Assembly: GCF_012223425.1 (NCBI RefSeq)
Contig: NZ_CP038799.1
Coordinates: forward strand, 434,001-498,000
DNA from: Mycolicibacterium frederiksbergense
GTDB lineage: Bacteria > Actinomycetota > Actinomycetes > Mycobacteriales > Mycobacteriaceae
Direction of reading: 5' to 3'
Length of the DNA stretch: 64,000 nt
Part shown: positions 9,140 to 17,842 of the stretch, piece by piece
How positions within the stretch are numbered: the stretch's first letter is position 1
Layout of the letters: each line of letters begins with the position of its first letter
Translations under genes and position numbers: made by a program
Notes under the pieces: model-generated
Seen by the model: the letters and a program-made list of their open reading frames with translations, nothing else
Databases searched by the model: none
What the model was told of the DNA's origin: nothing

Positions 9140-10093
9140 CTACTCGGCGCCTGCGGAGGCCCGCAGCAACGGGTACGGCAGGTCGATACCGTTCTCGTCG
9201 TAGGCCCGCAGGATCTCGCGGCGCAGCCGGCGCTGCACCGACCACTGCGCGTTGGGCTTGGTCTTCAGCGTGAGCCGCAGCGTCGCCTGGTCCACCGACA
9301 TGGTCTGCACGCCCAACATCTCCGGCTCACCGATCACCTTGGCGGCGATGGCCTCGTCCTTGATGGCCTCCCGGGCGGCCTCCAGCGCCACCCGCTCGGC
9401 TTCGTGCAGGTCGGCGTTCAGCGCGACGGGCACCTCGATGCGGGCGACCGCGTAGTCCTGGCTCATGTTGCCGACCCGGGCGATCTCGCCGTTGCGGACA
9501 TACCAGAGCGTGCCGTCGATATCGCGCACCGTGGTGATGCGCAGGCCGACGGATTCCACCTCGCCGATGGCCTCACCGAGGTCGACGATGTCGCCGACGC
9601 CGTACTGGTCCTCCAGCAGCATGAACACACCCGTCACGAAGTCACGCACCAGGTTCTGCGCACCGAAACCGATGGCCAGCCCGACCACACCGGCCGAGGC
9701 GATGAACGGCGCGATATTGACCCCGAACACGTTGAGGATGGTCAGCACCACCCAGACCAGCAGCACGATCGACGCGGTCGACTTCAACACCGACCCGATG
9801 GTCTGCGCGCGCTGCTGACGCCGCGCGGCGACCTTGGCGGCGTTCGCCGAGCCGGTGCGCTCCCGCAGGTTGCGCAGCAGCGGTGGCTTCTTCGATGAGG
9901 TCTCGCCGGCGTCGGGCTGGGCTTCGGCGACGATCTTCGGGTTTCTGCCGGTAGTCGCGCGGTCGATGGCGCGGTGGATCAGATATCGCGCGATCAGCGC
10001 GATGACCAGGTACGCGGTCACTCTGATGGGCACTTCCACCAGCCAGTGCTTGTTGGTGTCGGTCCATTCGAAAGCAACGTTGTACACATCCAT
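9140..10093 (-). CDS. MscS-family mechanosensitive channel
   Basis: This 317-residue protein has hydrophobic helices at about residues 22-42, 105-125 and the pore-lining glycine/alanine-rich TM3 (FIASAGVVGLAIGFGAQNLVRDF). The beta domain signature follows (MLLEDQYGVGDIVDLG), then a mixed alpha-beta C-terminal domain. It should form a homo-heptameric osmotic release valve in the cytoplasmic membrane. A charged, probably disordered loop separates TM1 from TM2. Confidence 0.9.
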   Translation of the reverse strand: MDVYNVAFEWTDTNKHWLVEVPIRVTAYLVIALIARYLIHRAIDRATTGRNPKIVAEAQPDAGETSSKKPPLLRNLRERTGSANAAKVAARRQQRAQTIGSVLKSTASIVLLVWVVLTILNVFGVNIAPFIASAGVVGLAIGFGAQNLVRDFVTGVFMLLEDQYGVGDIVDLGEAIGEVESVGLRITTVRDIDGTLWYVRNGEIARVGNMSQDYAVARIEVPVALNADLHEAERVALEAAREAIKDEAIAAKVIGEPEMLGVQTMSVDQATLRLTLKTKPNAQWSVQRRLRREILRAYDENGIDLPYPLLRASAGAE

Positions 10094-10132
10094 GCTGTGG
10101 CCCGTACCCGAATCGACGCGGGGTCAATCTGG

Positions 10133-10629
10133 TCAAACCAGGCGCGCGCGCACTGCCTCGAAGGTCGTGACATCGAAGGCGACGATTGTCACAGCGGTCA
10201 CGTTGGTTGCCGCGCCGGCGATGGTGTCGATGGCCGCGGCAATGGCATCGTCCTTGGGCCAGCCGTAGATTCCGGCGCTGATCAGCGGGAAAGCGATTGC
10301 AGCGGCACCGAGTCGTCGGCGACCTGCAGTGACCGCCGATAGCAGGATTCCAGCAGGGCGCGGTCGCGCTGACCTGCGTTGTAGTTGGGTCCGACGGTGT
10401 GCACCACCCAGCGGGCAGGCAGACTTCCGGCGGTGGTCCAGCCGGCGTCGCCGGTGGCCAGGCCGTCGGGAAAGCGTCTGATGCAGTCCTGCAGCACATC
10501 GGGGCCGCCGGCGCGGTGGATGGCGCCGTCGACGCCTCCGCCGCCGCGCATGGCGCTGTTGGCGGCGTTGACGATGGCGTCCACGTTCTGCCGGGTGATG
10601 TCGCCGTGCACGGCGGTGATGGTCGGCAT
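10133..10629 (-). pseudogene. Macro-domain protein, frameshifted
   Basis: The reading frame from 10629 encodes the first part of a macro domain: MPTITAVHGDITRQNVDAIV, then NAANSAMRGGGGVDGAIHRA. These are the ADP-ribose-binding loops. It stops early at 10282 after VADDSVPLQ. Shifting one base near 10310-10311 restores the expected end, GAAAIAFPLISAGIYGWP, and the frame then runs to a TGA at 10133-10135 for a total of about 165 codons. A codon for Leu appears to have lost one base (CTC to TC). Either the gene is a recent pseudogene or there is a base error here. An intact protein would remove ADP-ribose or hydrolyse O-acetyl-ADP-ribose. Confidence 0.8.
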
Positions 10630-10639
10630 GGTGTCAGTA

Positions 10640-13600
10640 CTACTCCGTGGCGGGCTGCGGTGTCTCCGTCTGCGCCAACGCCAGCACGTCCTCGGCCGAC
10701 GGCGGGCTGGCCGCGTGATAGGACAGGCACCACGGCGCGACGATGCGGTGGAACGCCTCGCCCTCGGTGGCGACGTAAAAGTTCCCGGCCCGCAGGCGGC
10801 TGATATCGGGCACCAATCCGCCCTTCGCCCTGGCCATTTCCTCGGCGGTGCCGATCTGCACCGGTGAGTTCAGCAGCCCGTAGAACTGGGTGGTCGCGTT
10901 GCCCGGGATCTGGTTGTGCAGGCCCTTCGGCGACTGGGTGGCGAACACCAGTCCCAGGCCGTACTTGCGGGCCTGCGAGGCCAGCGCCAGCGTGCTGCGG
11001 GTGCTGGCCGTGGTGCCCCGCGATGGGGCGAGGGTCTGCGCCTCGTCCATCACCAGCAGCCCGCCCAGCGGCCGGTCCCCCGCCGGATTGCGTTTGATCC
11101 AGGCGAACAGCGCCATCTGCAGCTGGTTGACGAAGCCCTGGCGCTGCTCGTCGGATTGCAGGCCGATCATGCTGATCACCGACACCCGGGCCCGCTTGCC
11201 GTCGGTCGGGGTGAGCAGCAGACCGGGGTCGACGGGCTGGCCAGCCCCGCCGAACATCGGGTCGTTGACCATGGCGGCGCGCAGATCCTGGGCCATGTCC
11301 GCGGCGATGCGCCGGCCGTCGGCCAGGTTGCTGACATCGTCGGGCAGATCGGCGAGCATGTCGATGAACCCGTCCAGCGTCGGCGCGGGTTGACGGCCGT
11401 ACTGCTGCAACGCTTCCCGCAGCACCGCGCGGGACCGGTTGGCCTTCTGCGTCTGCCCGGCGATCAGCGCGCGGGGTTCCAGGGCAGCACAGGCCGATTC
11501 GACGGCGTCGTGGTACTCGTCGCGGTCATCGACGACGCTCGGGAAATCGGGCAGCGGCTGGAACGCCAGCGGGCGGCCGTTGGAACGACGTGGCGTCCAG
11601 ATGACGACCTCGGTGTTCTGCAGGTAATCCTGGGCGCGGCCATCATCGGAGCGCCGCCAGCCGTTGGGCAGCTCCGGCCACGCGGAGCCCAGGCGGGACA
11701 GATCGTTGTTGGGGTCCAGCACGATCGAGGACACCCCACGCAGCGCGCACTCCTCGACCAGGCGGCGGATCAGCACCGTCTTACCCGACCCGGAGCCGGC
11801 AAAGATCGCAATGTGCTTGCGCAGCATGGCCAGATCGATGGCCACCGTCTCGTCGGTGTGTAGGTCGATGCCGAGTGGGATCTGGGTGTCGGACACCGTG
11901 GTTTCCGGCAGCGGCTCCGCTTCCGGTTCCGGTACCGGCTCGGTGGCCTCCACGGCGGCGGGCGCCTCGAAGTCCAGGGCCTCCTGCAGCAGCCTGATGC
12001 CGTGCGCGGGCCGACGTTCGCGCAGCCAGTCGGTCAGGCCGTGCAGGTCCTCCGCGATCAGGTCGCGCAGCGCGGCCATGGTGCGGATGTCGTTGTCCGA
12101 CAACGTCAAAGTGCGCCCACCGGCCGCCTTGACGTCATCGATCAGACTCTGGGTCTTCGAGCCGCTCGGCCACGGGTCGTTGCGCAGCAGGAACAGTCCG
12201 CGCCGGTCCGATCCGGACCCGAGACCCGTTGCGCTATAGGCCTTCTTGATGCGGTTCTGGGCGGCGACGGCGTTGGTGGCGCCGACCGCGCGAAACGCCC
12301 AGTGCCGTTCGTCGTCGGTGGCCGAGTCGATGGTCTGGCGCAGCCGGGCGTGCAGCACCACATGCGAGCCGGGTGGCGGGTCGCACTTGTAGGACTGGTC
12401 ATCGCCATGTTCGACGATCCACGCCGTCAGCGCGGCGTTCAGCAGCGCGGGCACCGCGGTGTCCTCACCGTCCTGGTCCAGGGCGGCAGCGGTGACGGCG
12501 CGCGATCGGTATTCGGCGAAGCGCCGGTCGATCGGCGAGGTGTCGATGTCGTTATCCGGCTGAGGGTCCGACGGTTTTGGGGCCGCCCCGAAGCGGTGGA
12601 TCTCGATGACCTCGCGGCGCAGCAGGCAGTCGCGGACGTGTTTGTCGGCGCGGATCAGCAGCTGGCGCGGGGTGTGCCCGGCGGCGCCGTCGAACGCCGC
12701 GGGCAGGATCGGCCAGCTCGGGTACGGCGGGGTGAACCCGACCGAGGCGTAGCTGGCGGCGAACCGGCGTTCCAGGATGGCGCGGCCGATATCGGCGCTG
12801 GGCAGCGGCGCCAGCGGCGCGGTGACCCGGAACCGGTCGGACACGCTGGCGGTGGCGTGGTCGCGGATGCGTTCCCACGCCGAGGGCAGACACGCCACCA
12901 CCGCGACGGTGCGCCGCATGGTCTGGCGCAGCGACATCAAGCCGTGCGCGACCTGCTCGAGCACACCGTCGGCGTCGGGTCCGGCCTCGTCGGTGCGGGT
13001 GGAGGTCTGCGCGAGCAGGGTGTCGATCTGGTCGAGGGCGAGCACGGCGGGCCCGGCCAGCGCGGTCAGCCGGGCGATATCGCGCACGCACTGCTGCGCG
13101 GACGGGCTGGTGCCGCGCAGCCGCCAGGCCTGACGGTCCTCGGCGCCGACTTCCTCGCTGGCCTGCAGGTAGGCGTCGCCGATATCGCGGGCGCCAAGGT
13201 CGTTGGCGGCCAACAACACCAGCGCACGCAGGGTCTGGTGGCAGTCGCGGACGTCGCGGCGCGCCTTGGCCAGGGTGTTGACGAAGTCGTCGAGCACCTC
13301 GGGTTCGAGGTCCTCGTCGCCGATGATGGCGCGGCGGTCGGCCCGGGAGACGTGCGCGATGGAGGACAGCTCCCACAGCAGGTCCTTGAGCTGGGTTTCG
13401 CGGTGCTCGCCGGGGCGCCCGAGGCTTTCCAGGACGCCGCTGCGCACCGATTCCCAGAAGCTGGCGGCATCGAGCAGTTCGACGACGAAGAAGAATCCGC
13501 CGCCGGTCTGCACGCGTTGGCGGATCTGGCCGAGCAGGTGGGTCTTGCCCGAGCCGGCCTGCCCGCGGATCGCGACGCCCAGCGGGGCGGTGTCGGGGTC

Positions 13601-13753
13601 GCGCAGCGCGTCGCCGAACGCGTCCATGACGTCCTCGATGGCGCGCTCATTGAGGCCGTCCACGTGGGTGGCCTGCGGGCGCCACAGATCGTCACTGGTG
13701 GGCGCCCAGGTGAGGCGAAGCGCGGCGAGCGCGTCGCGATGTGCATCCTGCAT
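10640..13753 (-). CDS. Large dual P-loop ATPase with HerA-like motor domain
   Basis: This 1037-residue protein has an N-terminal AAA-type module with Walker A GQAGSGKT (residues 64-71) and Walker B-like VLALDQID. It continues through a long middle region and an acidic Pro/Glu linker to a C-terminal HerA/DUF87-like motor. That motor has a second Walker A (GSGSGKT, about residue 655), a LLVMDEAQT Walker B near residue 900 and a FATQSPKGL sensor segment typical of HerA/FtsK-class pumps. Such motors translocate DNA, usually with a nuclease or DNA-binding partner. The gene overlaps the stop of the upstream winged-helix gene by one base. Possible roles are DNA repair or phage defence; no nuclease is visible in the unit. 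Confidence 0.8.
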   Translation of the reverse strand: MQDAHRDALAALRLTWAPTSDDLWRPQATHVDGLNERAIEDVMDAFGDALRDPDTAPLGVAIRGQAGSGKTHLLGQIRQRVQTGGGFFFVVELLDAASFWESVRSGVLESLGRPGEHRETQLKDLLWELSSIAHVSRADRRAIIGDEDLEPEVLDDFVNTLAKARRDVRDCHQTLRALVLLAANDLGARDIGDAYLQASEEVGAEDRQAWRLRGTSPSAQQCVRDIARLTALAGPAVLALDQIDTLLAQTSTRTDEAGPDADGVLEQVAHGLMSLRQTMRRTVAVVACLPSAWERIRDHATASVSDRFRVTAPLAPLPSADIGRAILERRFAASYASVGFTPPYPSWPILPAAFDGAAGHTPRQLLIRADKHVRDCLLRREVIEIHRFGAAPKPSDPQPDNDIDTSPIDRRFAEYRSRAVTAAALDQDGEDTAVPALLNAALTAWIVEHGDDQSYKCDPPPGSHVVLHARLRQTIDSATDDERHWAFRAVGATNAVAAQNRIKKAYSATGLGSGSDRRGLFLLRNDPWPSGSKTQSLIDDVKAAGGRTLTLSDNDIRTMAALRDLIAEDLHGLTDWLRERRPAHGIRLLQEALDFEAPAAVEATEPVPEPEAEPLPETTVSDTQIPLGIDLHTDETVAIDLAMLRKHIAIFAGSGSGKTVLIRRLVEECALRGVSSIVLDPNNDLSRLGSAWPELPNGWRRSDDGRAQDYLQNTEVVIWTPRRSNGRPLAFQPLPDFPSVVDDRDEYHDAVESACAALEPRALIAGQTQKANRSRAVLREALQQYGRQPAPTLDGFIDMLADLPDDVSNLADGRRIAADMAQDLRAAMVNDPMFGGAGQPVDPGLLLTPTDGKRARVSVISMIGLQSDEQRQGFVNQLQMALFAWIKRNPAGDRPLGGLLVMDEAQTLAPSRGTTASTRSTLALASQARKYGLGLVFATQSPKGLHNQIPGNATTQFYGLLNSPVQIGTAEEMARAKGGLVPDISRLRAGNFYVATEGEAFHRIVAPWCLSYHAASPPSAEDVLALAQTETPQPATE

Positions 13754-14370
13754 CAGCTCTCGATGCTAATCAGATGCTTGGCCTGATTGCCGACTTCCAG
13801 CGCGGCGGCACGGTCTGCCGGGGTGAGGACCTTCTGGTTTTCCTCGGGGATGAGGCTGATGGCGCCGGCGCGGTACAGCTCGCCGAGGGCGTCGTCGATG
13901 TCGGTGCGGGGCAGGTCATCGAGCTGTGTGCGCAGTGTCGCCAGCGCGACCCAGGCGCCGGGGCGGGCGGCCAGGGCGGTGTAGGCGTCGCGGATCCGGT
14001 CGGTGGGGCCGCTCGGCGTGTCGGGCCAGAACACGTCGGCCAGGCTGAGGTCGGCGCGGTGCAGGTAGCGCTCGAACCCGTGCAGGATCGTGGCCAGGGT
14101 CTTCGCCGGTCCGGTGGCGCCGGCGGGCGGGTCGGCGCTCAGGATGTCGCGGCACACCCGCCAGCCGCGGTCGGTGAGCTCGTGCACGAAACGGCCACCG
14201 GTGCGGTCGGATTCGATCAGGCCGAGGCTGTTGAGCTTGTCACGGCCGGCCTTCTCCAGGCGGGGGCCCAGCGCGATCAGGTCGGGGTTGGGCACCGGGC
14301 GGGATTCGGCCATCAGGACCAGCAGCACAGCGCGCTCGGTGCCGGTCAGGTCTGCCGGGGTGACACTCAC
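13753..14370 (-). CDS. Winged-helix partner of the HerA-like ATPase
   Basis: This 205-residue protein has two segments that look like winged helices: residues 8-75 (LTGTERAVLLVLM, LEKAGRDKLNSLGLIESD) and 130-180 (WVALATLRTQLDDLPRTDIDDALGELYRAGAISLI). No catalytic motif is seen. It is translationally coupled to the large ATPase (TGATG), so it is probably its DNA-binding or loading partner. Function unknown beyond that. Confidence 0.7.
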   Translation of the reverse strand: MSVTPADLTGTERAVLLVLMAESRPVPNPDLIALGPRLEKAGRDKLNSLGLIESDRTGGRFVHELTDRGWRVCRDILSADPPAGATGPAKTLATILHGFERYLHRADLSLADVFWPDTPSGPTDRIRDAYTALAARPGAWVALATLRTQLDDLPRTDIDDALGELYRAGAISLIPEENQKVLTPADRAAALEVGNQAKHLISIES

Positions 14371-14420
14371 GGCTTACAACGTAGCGGGATGTGCGTGGCG
14401 CGTCAGAGCGAGCAGGTAGC

Positions 14421-15461
14421 TCAGTTGAAGCGGCCGATGATCGGGATGCGGTCCAGGATGCGGTCGCGCAGCCGCGGCTCCTGCACCGCGGGCACCGACG
14501 GTTGCAGCGGTGCGGGGGCCGCGGCCGGCGGGGGTGGTGGCGTGGGCGCGGCTTGTGGTGGTGCGGGAGCGGCAGCTTGCGGTGGTGGCGGCGCCGGAGC
14601 GGCCGGGGCGATGTTGAGGGTCCTGGCCATCTCCCGGGACGCGCGCGGCGGTACCGGGCTGAGCGGCGCTACCGGCGGCGGGGCGGTCTCCACGGCGGCC
14701 ACCGGGCGGGGCGGTGGTTCGGGTGCCTCCGGGGCGGTCAGCGCGACCGACAGCGACACGACGAAGACGACGGCCGCGGAGCCCAAGGCGGTCGCGAGGG
14801 CGCCGACGCGGGTGATGCGCTTCTTGGTTTCGGGGGCTTCGGGCGTGTTGGCGGTCAGCGCGGAGGCCAGGGCGGCGCCGCGGGTGAGCGCGAAGTCGGC
14901 CTCGGTGGCCGTGATGACGGGGCGGTCCGTTTCCGCGGCGACGGCGGCGACGAGGTCGTCGGGGTCCTGCGAGCCCAGGATGTAGACGGCGTCGGGGCTG
15001 GGGCGGGCGGCGCGCACGATGGCGCGGACCCGGTCGTTGATGGTGGCGGCGTCGGCGTGGTCGATGTGCTCGACGTGGATCTCGAAGCCTTCGACGGTGG
15101 CCACGACGGCACCGTCGGGTTCGACGACGCAGATGACGGCGAAATCGTGTCCGGCGATGTCGGCGATGCCGCGGGCCAGGGCTGCGGTGGCCTCGACATC
15201 GCGGACGGCGACGATAGGTGCGCCGCCAGCGTAGGCGTCGAGGGCTTCACGGACCTTGACGGCCTCGGATTCGGCGTCGTGTGACCAGGTGATGCCGACG
15301 GCGCGCAGGTCGGCATCGGCCGGGAGTTCGGCCAGAAAGTCTTCGATGTGGTCTGCGTCCACGATGGCGCGGTCGATCGGGTGGCCCTCGCCGGTGTCGC
15401 CGTCGACCAGCTCGCCGTGGATGTCCTTCGATGTCACCGATAGGCCCAGTACGAGGCTCAT
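14421..15461 (-). CDS. Membrane protein with proline-rich C-terminal region (mycobacterial DUF7159-like)
   Basis: This 346-residue protein has a cytoplasmic N-terminal alpha/beta part (MSLVLGLSVTSKDIHGELVD, with GTSD-like repeats of strands up to about residue 205). One transmembrane helix follows at about 215-240, then a 90-residue Pro/Ala-rich stretch and a short basic end (RLRDRILDRIPIIGRFN). The layout resembles a mycobacteria-restricted family of unknown function. The start at 15461 has AGGGGG nine bases upstream; longer frames lack one. It lies 50 bases upstream of the winged-helix gene, on the same strand. Confidence 0.6.
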   Translation of the reverse strand: MSLVLGLSVTSKDIHGELVDGDTGEGHPIDRAIVDADHIEDFLAELPADADLRAVGITWSHDAESEAVKVREALDAYAGGAPIVAVRDVEATAALARGIADIAGHDFAVICVVEPDGAVVATVEGFEIHVEHIDHADAATINDRVRAIVRAARPSPDAVYILGSQDPDDLVAAVAAETDRPVITATEADFALTRGAALASALTANTPEAPETKKRITRVGALATALGSAAVVFVVSLSVALTAPEAPEPPPRPVAAVETAPPPVAPLSPVPPRASREMARTLNIAPAAPAPPPPQAAAPAPPQAAPTPPPPPAAAPAPLQPSVPAVQEPRLRDRILDRIPIIGRFN

Positions 15462-15549
15462 TGGGGTCCCCCTGATCCGTCGTCCATTGGGGTTGAGGTT
15501 ACCCAGGTGGCTTTGGTTTATTCGGGTCAGTGGGTTGTGAGCGGGTAAA

Positions 15550-15942
15550 TCACCTTGCCGAGGCGATATCGGTGTGCGCGAAGTCGCCGCCGACGTACAG
15601 CAGTGGTTCCCCGGTGACGTCAGCGAGTGCGTAGGAATAGCAGTCACCGAGATTGAGTCCGGCCGGGTGGCCGCTGCCGCGACCGAAGTCGCGATAGGCC
15701 CGTGTCGCACGTGCCGCCTGCTCAGCATCGAAAGCTACTGTCTCGATGCCCAATTGGTCGATCAAGCGCTCGACGCGACGGAGATCTTCGGGCGCCATCC
15801 GTCGCATCAGCACGGCAGAGATCTCGACCATCGAGGCTGCCGAGATTTTCGCGGCAGTCGCATCCAAAATCGCGTCAATCAACCGGTCGCGTTCGGGTTC
15901 GTTGAGCGCTATGGCCACGATCGCGCTGGTATCGAGAATCAC
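15550..15942 (-). CDS. vapC: VapC-type PIN-domain toxin
   Basis: This 130-residue PIN ribonuclease has conserved acidic residues in MILDTSAIVAI (D4), SMVEIS (Glu 40 region), and LGDCYSYALA (D near 99) plus the last Asp in GGDFAHTDI. VapC toxins cleave tRNA or rRNA. It starts with GTG overlapping the VapB stop (GTGA). Confidence 0.9.
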   Translation of the reverse strand: MILDTSAIVAIALNEPERDRLIDAILDATAAKISAASMVEISAVLMRRMAPEDLRRVERLIDQLGIETVAFDAEQAARATRAYRDFGRGSGHPAGLNLGDCYSYALADVTGEPLLYVGGDFAHTDIASAR

Positions 15943-16202
15943 ACCGGCAGCCCTTGGTCGTCATATAGCTGCTTCTCTTCGGCACGGATCTGGCTTTTCT
16001 GCCGAGAAGTCATCGATGTGTCCAGATCGACCAGCAGTTTGTTCACGTTGGCGCGGCGTGCATCTCGACCTGCCCCAGCGTTGACCTCTGCGAGCTTGGC
16101 GCGTACCGCCTCTTCGACGGCACTGGTTTGGCTGAGCCCGGTGCGTCGAGCAAGTTCGCGCACGAGCTCGACCGTCCGCTCGTTCTTGATGTTCAGACTC
16201 AT
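15939..16202 (-). CDS. vapB: VapB-type antitoxin (Rv0623-like)
   Basis: This 87-residue antitoxin starts MSLNIKNERTVELVRELARR, a transcription factor of the VapB type that binds DNA as a ribbon-helix-helix dimer. The C-terminal half is charged and should occlude the PIN active site. Its ATG at 16202 abuts the repeat operator. Confidence 0.88.
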   Translation of the reverse strand: MSLNIKNERTVELVRELARRTGLSQTSAVEEAVRAKLAEVNAGAGRDARRANVNKLLVDLDTSMTSRQKSQIRAEEKQLYDDQGLPV

Positions 16203-16239
16203 GGTAGAAATCTACCCCTCCATGGTAGAAATGTCGACC
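16201..16239 (-). promoter_or_regulatory. Repeated operator of the vapBC pair
   Basis: ATGGTAGAAAT occurs at 16201-16211 and 16222-16232, 21 bp apart, about two helical turns. The first copy sits in an inverted repeat (GGTAGA-AA-TCTACC, 16203-16216); the second is a partial palindrome (GGTAGAAATGTCGACC). The position directly upstream of vapB fits autoregulation by the VapBC complex. Confidence 0.6.
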
Positions 16240-16246
16240 TCGATGG

Positions 16247-17170
16247 CTACGCCGTCATCTCGGCAACGCGCCGAAACTCGGAGGCAAAACCCTCGGCGAT
16301 GCCTGCGGCGCGGCGGCGGTACTCATCGTCATCGCGCAGGTCGTGGTCACCGCGTCGATGCCGCGACGCCAGCCGCGCCAAGGCGTCGGCACCCTCGTTG
16401 AGAGGTTCACCGCGATGGCCGGGTGCCCAGCGCACGTCGACCCGTTCCCGATCGACGTGGATCTGGCGTCGTGCGACATGCAGCGGGCCGTCGGACGGGT
16501 ACTCGACGGGCATGGCGGTGTCCCCGCGCTTCCAGCAGTCCACCATGGCGACGGCATCCTGGCTGTCGGACATGATCGACAGGCGTCGGCGCGTCAGCTC
16601 GCCCACGGCGTCCCCGATGGCGAGCAGCTCGGCGACGAGTACCGGTTGCCTGCCCACCGTGTTCGCCGACGAGCGGTAGCCGGCCACCCCGTAGTGCCCG
16701 GTGCAGGACAGCCACGCGAACCCGGCGTGCTTGCCACGCACGGAGCCGTCGGCGGCGACCGTCATCGGGTCGAGCGTCACCGGCAGCGATATCGCAGGCG
16801 CAAAGGGGTTGTGCCGCAGCCGCTCCACGGCTGCGTCCACCAATGGTTGTTCCGCGGTATCGGGACGCTCGATCCACCAATGGATCTGGTGGGCCTCGCG
16901 CCACAACGGGCTGCTGCCTTTCAGGTTCACCAGGAACCGCATCCGCAGGTGTCTTCCGTGTTCGGCACGGATGCGGGTGATGGCCTCCAGCAGGGCGGCT
17001 TCTTTGGTGGGCGCGGCGATGAACCCTGCCCAGGACTGCAGCTCTCCGACGGCGGCGTAGCGGTAGCCGAAATCCACTGCGGCGACTGCTATTGCGATCG
17101 TCTCCGGTGGGCGCGGGCGGGCGAAGGCGAGGTCGACCGGTCTGGGTCGAGCTCGCGGTAGCGGAGCCAT
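16247..17170 (-). CDS. RNase H-like protein
   Basis: This 307-residue protein has an RNase HI fold in its C-terminal half. The strand TVAADGSVRGKHAGFAW carries the first catalytic Asp, VAELLAIGDAV the Glu, IMSDSQDAV the second Asp and WAPGHRGEPLNEGADALAR the loop His and last Asp. The N-terminal 130 residues are a less familiar domain. It should cut RNA in RNA-DNA hybrids; the extension may target it. It follows the DUF2510 gene directly, with adjacent stop and start, so both would be transcribed from the damage-type promoter at 17795-17817. Confidence 0.75.
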   Translation of the reverse strand: MAPLPRARPRPVDLAFARPRPPETIAIAVAAVDFGYRYAAVGELQSWAGFIAAPTKEAALLEAITRIRAEHGRHLRMRFLVNLKGSSPLWREAHQIHWWIERPDTAEQPLVDAAVERLRHNPFAPAISLPVTLDPMTVAADGSVRGKHAGFAWLSCTGHYGVAGYRSSANTVGRQPVLVAELLAIGDAVGELTRRRLSIMSDSQDAVAMVDCWKRGDTAMPVEYPSDGPLHVARRQIHVDRERVDVRWAPGHRGEPLNEGADALARLASRHRRGDHDLRDDDEYRRRAAGIAEGFASEFRRVAEMTA

Positions 17171-17752
17171 CTACCCGCAGTCCGGCGGGAGGTACTGGCC
17201 GTGCACTCCACGCGGATCGCCCTGCAGGTAGAGCTTGTCCTCGTGCTCGGCACGCTGCGCGAGCATGTCGCGCTGGAACTGCTCACAGCGCTGCTCTTCC
17301 TCGCGCCGTTGCGCAGCCTTCAGCGCCCAGAACCCGCCGCCGGCCAACGCGCCGATCACCGCGAGAACGGCCAGCAGCCACGGGTGTTGGGCGATCAGAC
17401 CCATCAGGAAGAAGCCGCCGATGACCGCGAGCGCGATCAGCGGCCGCCAGTTCGCGGTGCGTACCGTCGCACCGTTGCCGGCGACCGCCACCGATGACGA
17501 TCCGCCACCGCCGAAGATGGCGGCCAGGGCCCAGATCGGCAGCCACAGCCCGCAGGTGAACACCGTCAGCACCAGGTGCAGGCCGTGGCTGGTGCCGCCG
17601 CCGTTCGATACCGCGACCGCCACGGCCTGTGCCGGCGGCGCCGAGACGGGTGGCGGGGTGGGCGTGAAGTGCTGTGTCCAGCGGTGGCCGTCGTGATAGC
17701 GCTGGCCGGGCTGACCGGCCGGATCCGGGTACCAACCGGGGTGTGTGGTCAT
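17171..17752 (-). CDS. DUF2510 membrane protein
   Basis: This 193-residue protein opens with the DUF2510 motif GWYPDPAGQPGQRYHDGHRW (residues 6-25). A Pro-rich spacer follows, then three hydrophobic segments (about 55-80, 105-122, 126-145) and a charged coiled tail with Cys and Glu. The ATG at 17752 has GGAGG eight bases upstream. The DUF2510 head is often found on actinobacterial membrane or stress proteins; its role is unknown. Upstream lies a RecA_NDp-type promoter. Confidence 0.75.
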   Translation of the reverse strand: MTTHPGWYPDPAGQPGQRYHDGHRWTQHFTPTPPPVSAPPAQAVAVAVSNGGGTSHGLHLVLTVFTCGLWLPIWALAAIFGGGGSSSVAVAGNGATVRTANWRPLIALAVIGGFFLMGLIAQHPWLLAVLAVIGALAGGGFWALKAAQRREEEQRCEQFQRDMLAQRAEHEDKLYLQGDPRGVHGQYLPPDCG

Positions 17753-17794
17753 GGTGTCCTCCGTCGATTCGCTTCGTGCTCAAGCGAGCCGGAC

Positions 17795-17817
17795 AGAATG
17801 ACAGAGGGCACCGACAA
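17795..17817 (-). promoter_or_regulatory. RecA_NDp (PafBC-type) DNA-damage promoter
   Basis: On the minus strand TTGTCGGTG (17817-17809), eight bases, then CATTCT (17800-17795). The established mycobacterial LexA-independent damage promoter is TTGTCRGTG-N8-TAnnnT; only the first base of the -10 differs. The start codon is 42 bases downstream of the -10. Confidence 0.75.
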
Positions 17818-17842
17818 GTTCCGGCGCAGAGCCTCCGGACCG

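Noticed and set aside
12002..13786. 594-codon plus-strand frame across the HerA-like ATPase
   Set aside because: The minus-strand protein has two Walker A motifs and coupled translation; the plus frame has no features.
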